In this document: positions 22,050 through 25,280 of the stretch, one piece after another | Layout: each line of letters opens with the position of its first letter | How positions within the stretch are numbered: the first letter of the stretch is position 1 | Origin: a virus | IMG/VR virus record: IMGVR_UViG_3300042448_000868 | Location: 1 to 25,280 of that record | Strand: one strand, 5' to 3' | Length of the DNA stretch: 25,280 nt | Program-made: the position numbers and the translations under genes | Notes under the pieces: model-generated | Database searches by the model: none | Told to the model about the DNA's origin: nothing | What the model saw: only the letters and a program-made list of their open reading frames with translations

Positions 22050-22333
22050 TGGCCCCACCAGAAGTGTTTGAGGATAGAAAGACTAGCCAAGACAACCCAT
22101 GTAACGTTAAAAAGGATGATTGTTGGGAGAGTCTTGCGTGTGGATGTCCAAATCAAGGCAACGCTTGAAATGATAGCAAAAATATAAAGCCACCAGAACT
22201 GCTTGCCTAAAAGGAGACCAGGGAAAATAATCGCAATTTTTGTAGCAAAACCCCATGCCTCAACTGTGTTCACACGATTCCAGTAAGTTCTGGAACTCAT
22301 AGTTTTAACGGCGTCAACTATTTTTGATACCAT
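22046..22333 (-). CDS. Small membrane protein, three predicted helices
   Basis: A protein of 95 residues with hydrophobic stretches at about 27-43, 47-63 and 70-88, separated by short basic or polar turns. The first 25 residues are basic and amphipathic. A Trp-rich FWWLY and final HFWWGQ would sit at membrane interfaces. I do not recognise a family. It overlaps the upstream gene by 16 bases and the downstream glycosyltransferase by 4, so it belongs to the same operon and may anchor or supply substrate for the glycosyltransferase; that is a guess. Holin-like function is possible, but there is no lysin next to it. Confidence 0.72.
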   Translation of the reverse strand: MVSKIVDAVKTMSSRTYWNRVNTVEAWGFATKIAIIFPGLLLGKQFWWLYIFAIISSVALIWTSTRKTLPTIILFNVTWVVLASLSILKHFWWGQ

Positions 22334-23073
22334 TTTTTGTTTTTTGCTTCCGAATCGACTTTGATCTTTTTTCGCCTATACGGGCCAGAGGTCCCGCCAG
22401 ACGGAATTATATTCCCAAAACCAAAACCGCGAGACTCGACGTATTTGAATAACGATTCATCTTGAAACACTATGTTTGAAACGTCATCACTTCGTTTGAA
22501 TGGGATTATGTGAAGCATCGGGGTTCCGTATTTAATGGAAAAATCTGTATTTGTTTTTATGTTTAAAACAATATTTATAACATGGTAATAGTCTGTGTGA
22601 ACAACTGCTGGCAGAACATCATAATCAGGGCTTGGTTCCCAGTGAACTGGTAAAACGATGCATGACCACCCCGGCGCTGTCTCAATTCTCCAGGGTGTTG
22701 TTATTTTTGGATATGGCATTGTGTCTAAATTTCTATTTTTAGACACAGGGCATTCTCCTGTTGAGCCAAATGGAAATCCATCTATACTGATGTGTCTTAA
22801 TGGAGGACTCATTTGGTCTATGCGTGACTCCCACATGTTCACTTCAAAATTTGGCCTGAAATAAACATTTGTCCACAGAGGAACAGTAATTCCTGTCGTC
22901 AAATAGTCGCTTACGCCTGCGCACGATCTTATGGAGCCTTGTCCTTTTCTCATTCTTCTAAACCATGAAGGCATTGAAACTTGAGTGTTTATAAATGGAG
23001 GCATCTCCATAAGGCGATTATCTTCTGGTGTTATGCGAATTTCACCAGGTTTAATTTTTTTTCTAGAATTCAT
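22318..23073 (-). CDS. Unknown beta-rich protein next to halogenase
   Basis: A protein of 251 residues. Conserved-looking stretches are PSWFRRMRKGQGSIRSCAG, GITVPLWTNVYFRPN, TTPWRIETAPGWSCIVLPV (125-143), LPAVVHTDYYHVINIVLNI and GTPMLHIIPFKR (183-194). From memory, this order occurs in uncharacterised phage and bacterial proteins of about 230 residues. The beta-strand pattern with a proline-glycine turn hints at a cupin-like barrel, without a visible metal triad. The N- and C-termini are lysine-rich. It overlaps the halogenase gene by 11 bases, so the two are translated together; it may be a partner or process the halogenase product. AT-rich like its upstream neighbours. Confidence 0.72.
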   Translation of the reverse strand: MNSRKKIKPGEIRITPEDNRLMEMPPFINTQVSMPSWFRRMRKGQGSIRSCAGVSDYLTTGITVPLWTNVYFRPNFEVNMWESRIDQMSPPLRHISIDGFPFGSTGECPVSKNRNLDTMPYPKITTPWRIETAPGWSCIVLPVHWEPSPDYDVLPAVVHTDYYHVINIVLNIKTNTDFSIKYGTPMLHIIPFKRSDDVSNIVFQDESLFKYVESRGFGFGNIIPSGGTSGPYRRKKIKVDSEAKNKKWYQK

Positions 23074-24556
23074 CGTCTATTTCGTCTATCTCAAGTAGCG
23101 CTTGACGATGGTCAACAAGTTCGTGAGAGTGTCTACTGTTTCTAATGTCATGAACTTCTTTTGTAACAATTTCTCTAAGACCCATTCTGTCAATAGCAAC
23201 TGATGAAGGGGTGGTTGGAATCAAACCCTGGCCTTGCATGACGTGCACAAAGTGTGGGACATGAAACATCGTGTTATGTTTTCCTGAAATGTCGTACCGA
23301 GATGGTGGTTTTTCTGACCACAATTCAATAAGCTCTTGCAGTTCTGAATTTATCCGCATTTCTGCTTGCGCTTTCCAAAAAGGAGTATCTCTCCTATCGG
23401 AAATGTAGTGAAGACGAATCATCGTCAATATATTTCTCATCATTTCTGTCATGTTTTTATTGTATTTGTTTTGTATTTTTTCATATCCATGTTGATACGA
23501 AGAAAGACTTTCTATTATTGACTTTGCCTGAATGATGCTGCTACCAATACTTGTCGCCTCAAGAGGTTCAACAAAAGACGACGCAAGCCCAACCGCAACA
23601 CAATTTTTTACCCACTGGGTTTCTAAGAACCCGGCGTCAAACTTAAAAGTTCTGGGATTGTCTGGAACTTTGTATCCCGTCAGTTGCTGCACTTCGTTAA
23701 TCGCTTCATCTTGACTTATGTGAGCAGATGAATAAACATACCCATTTCCACGCCGTTCTTGAGTGGGAATTTCAAACACCCAACCGCTACTCATTGCACG
23801 TGCCCGTGTGTACGGCCTTATTTGCCCATTTGGGTCAGACTCCGTTGGGAATGCTATTGCGGAATCAGCAAGCAAGTACGGAGAAAAACTAGTCCACTTA
23901 GTATTCCCAAGAGATGTCATCAATACTCTGTTAAAACCACTAGCGTCAAACCAAAAGTCGGCAGAAATGCATCCGCTTAATTCTGTATCAACAGAGTCAA
24001 TACAACCATTTTCAAAGTTAAGATTAACTTTGCTTACAGAATCATCAATAAATCTAATCATCCTGCTAAAGCACAAGCTTGTCAAATAATCATTAAGTTT
24101 AAATGTGTCAAAATGAAATTGATTTGTTGTTCTATGCAGATTTTGTCTTGCTACTTGATTTCTTACTAATCCAATACTCGCTGTTTGAGAAGTGATTAGT
24201 TTTTCATTTTCTATAAAATGCAAGTAAGATGCAAATAGTCCGTGCGCAAAAATTTCATCAGGTCCGCTAACGCTATGAAAATAGTCCGGAATCTTCTCTG
24301 TCCAGTTTTCAAACCTAATCCCGTACTTGTGCGTTGCTGAAGTGTTTGAAATAAGTTCTTCTGTTGGGATATTGCATAGGTCCATAAACTGACGCCAATG
24401 CTCAGTCGAGCCTTCGCCAACACCAATGATTCCAATTTTTGAAGACGCTACGATTGTTATTTCTGAGCTTGGGAACGCTTTTCTTAGTGTTAACGCTGTG
24501 ATCAATCCAGCAGTACCAGAACCAACAATGCCAATAGACATATTTTTTGTTTGCAT
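23063..24556 (-). CDS. FAD-dependent halogenase (tryptophan-halogenase family)
   Basis: A protein of 497 residues, close to family length. The FAD site is GIVGSGTAGL (GxGxxG at 12-17), followed by IGVGEGSTEHW. Lys77 in ATHKYGIRFENW matches the catalytic lysine of PrnA-type halogenases (Lys79), which carries the active halogen. EPLEATSIG (330-338) is the conserved acidic segment. The WxWxIP signature is altered to WVFEIP (259-264), keeping IP but losing the second Trp, then RRGNGYVYS. These enzymes use reduced FAD, oxygen and halide to halogenate aromatic substrates. A cyanophage relative, VirX1, has been shown to iodinate small aromatics. AGAGAG before the ATG supports the start. No flavin reductase is seen nearby. 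Confidence 0.88.
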   Translation of the reverse strand: MQTKNMSIGIVGSGTAGLITALTLRKAFPSSEITIVASSKIGIIGVGEGSTEHWRQFMDLCNIPTEELISNTSATHKYGIRFENWTEKIPDYFHSVSGPDEIFAHGLFASYLHFIENEKLITSQTASIGLVRNQVARQNLHRTTNQFHFDTFKLNDYLTSLCFSRMIRFIDDSVSKVNLNFENGCIDSVDTELSGCISADFWFDASGFNRVLMTSLGNTKWTSFSPYLLADSAIAFPTESDPNGQIRPYTRARAMSSGWVFEIPTQERRGNGYVYSSAHISQDEAINEVQQLTGYKVPDNPRTFKFDAGFLETQWVKNCVAVGLASSFVEPLEATSIGSSIIQAKSIIESLSSYQHGYEKIQNKYNKNMTEMMRNILTMIRLHYISDRRDTPFWKAQAEMRINSELQELIELWSEKPPSRYDISGKHNTMFHVPHFVHVMQGQGLIPTTPSSVAIDRMGLREIVTKEVHDIRNSRHSHELVDHRQALLEIDEIDDEF

Positions 24557-24565
24557 TTAAACTCT

Positions 24566-25246
24566 CTATTTTTTAATACACAAAGCCAAAGACACTGTGC
24601 TGGCGTAATGGTACACATCGAAAAGGCCGCTATCAACGATTTCAGTCATCGCTGTTGTTCCTACGCTTATCTCCGACCGATATGCTGAGCCAAAATCAGA
24701 GGCATTGTGCATTATAAGAACACCGCCCGGTTTTACTCGTTCAAGAAGTTTTTGCAAAACATTTGGAAGATACGAACATATCCCTAAAAAACCAATAACT
24801 AAATCGTAGCTATCTTCGCCATCAAAAAATCTGTCATAAGAAATTGTTTCAACATTATTAGCATTGTAACCGTTTGGCGAACGCAAAAGCATCGCAGAAG
24901 TTAAATTGTTTAAAATATGAACATCTTCTATAAGCCCAATCGCTCTGTCTGTTGTGTAAATAGTTGACAAAACAAGAGCATTTGTAGGTTTTATCAATCT
25001 AATTAGCACTTCTATTTCTTCGGTAGCGGCGTCTATTAGTTCTGTAAGACCGTTGGTGTATCCATGAAAAGCATGATATTCATCAACTAAGAGAACTCTC
25101 TCTGGTTCAATCGAGGCAGACTCAATTATAGAATTTGCTTGAACTGTAAGTGCTGTAAGTTTTTCACGGGTATTTAACACTGATGAAGGCTCTGCATGCG
25201 AAGTAAATCGCAAGGACCATGAAGAAATAATGTCAGAAGTAATCAT
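24566..25246 (-). CDS. Class I methyltransferase-like protein
   Basis: A protein of 226 residues. SYDLVIGFLGICSYL (146-160) and LLERVKPGGVLIMHNASDFG (167-186) are the middle and post-motif strands of a class I S-adenosylmethionine methyltransferase. The expected glycine-rich motif I is weak (NALVLSTIYTTD), so catalytic activity is uncertain. GAGGA 9 bases before ATG 25246 supports the start. It lies 9 bases upstream of the halogenase, and the pair could modify the same small molecule or protein. AT-rich (18 of 60 GC in line 24901). Alternative: a degenerate, non-catalytic Rossmann protein. Confidence 0.72.
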   Translation of the reverse strand: MITSDIISSWSLRFTSHAEPSSVLNTREKLTALTVQANSIIESASIEPERVLLVDEYHAFHGYTNGLTELIDAATEEIEVLIRLIKPTNALVLSTIYTTDRAIGLIEDVHILNNLTSAMLLRSPNGYNANNVETISYDRFFDGEDSYDLVIGFLGICSYLPNVLQKLLERVKPGGVLIMHNASDFGSAYRSEISVGTTAMTEIVDSGLFDVYHYASTVSLALCIKK

Positions 25247-25248
25247 CT

Positions 25249-25280
25249 TTAGTTATCCTCTAGTTGCTCAGCAACTAATT
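25249..25280 (-). CDS. 3' end of an upstream minus-strand gene (partial)
   Basis: One minus-strand frame is open from the window edge to TAA at 25251-25249, encoding ...LVAEQLEDN. The other two frames close at once. The stop is 2 bases before the methyltransferase-like ATG and overlaps its ribosome binding region, as expected for an operon. Only nine residues are visible, so nothing can be said of function. Confidence 0.4.
   Translation of the reverse strand, partial: LVAEQLEDN

Noticed and set aside
25261-25277. Perfect palindrome TAGTTGCT-C-AGCAACTA
   Set aside because: A one-base centre cannot form a normal RNA hairpin, and it lies in the 3' end of a partial gene at the window edge; it could be an operator but cannot be judged here.
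1-25280. tRNA genes, CRISPR arrays, insertion sequences, integrase or attachment sites
   Set aside because: None was recognised on reading; short RNA genes could be missed without a covariance search.

Overview
The window looks like part of a tailed (siphovirus-type) bacteriophage genome whose host is an actinobacterium. The host call rests on a WhiB-type iron-sulfur regulator at 20357-20884, a protein fold essentially confined to Actinobacteria and their phages. GC content is moderate (30 of 60 bases in a sampled replication-gene line), which would suit a phage of low-GC freshwater or marine actinobacteria; that last step is inference. No tRNA, rRNA, CRISPR array, integrase or transposon was seen.

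Layout: (1) 1-4923, tail genes: the 3' part of a distal-tail-like protein, a large Gp37-like tail protein, and a fibre with a C-terminal S74 intramolecular chaperone. The first two share two inserted modules. (2) 5002-10292, a tightly overlapping nucleotide and replication operon: unknown protein, dNMP kinase with a glycosylase-like tail, a thymidylate-synthase-fold enzyme with the signature of dCMP hydroxymethylase, small protein, dCMP deaminase, family A DNA polymerase, RuvC-like nuclease. (3) 10390-14510, recombination: SNF2 helicase, Cas4/RecB-like nuclease, Sak4-like ATPase, DUF669-like ssDNA-binding protein. (4) 14602-18033: two tandem paralogous glycosyltransferase-like proteins, a dUTPase/dCTPase-like pyrophosphatase, two small unknowns, a DUF6378-like protein. 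(5) 18075-20884: cytosine-C5 methyltransferase, Pyr_excise-type glycosylase, unknown protein, WhiB-zinc-ribbon fusion. (6) 25280-20820, minus strand, converging on the rest: methyltransferase-like protein, FAD-dependent halogenase, unknown beta-rich protein, membrane protein, GT4 glycosyltransferase and an overlooked 50-residue coiled-coil protein. The upstream half of block 6 is clearly more AT-rich than the rest.

How the genes may work together: blocks 2, 4 and 5 contain parts expected of a T4-like cytosine-modification system: a dCMP hydroxymethylase-like enzyme, a dNMP kinase, a dCTPase-like enzyme and a pair of sugar-transferase-like proteins. The enzyme at 6485 carries Cys148 and Asp179, the same positions as in T4 gp42. 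This is the leading candidate for an undescribed system here. The halogenase cluster is a second candidate.

Regulation: most gene blocks on the plus strand begin with an extended -10 element (TGnTAnnAT-like) without an obvious -35 box. At two of them the promoter lies between the arms of a perfect inverted repeat, so that read-through RNA could fold over the start region but RNA from the local promoter could not.
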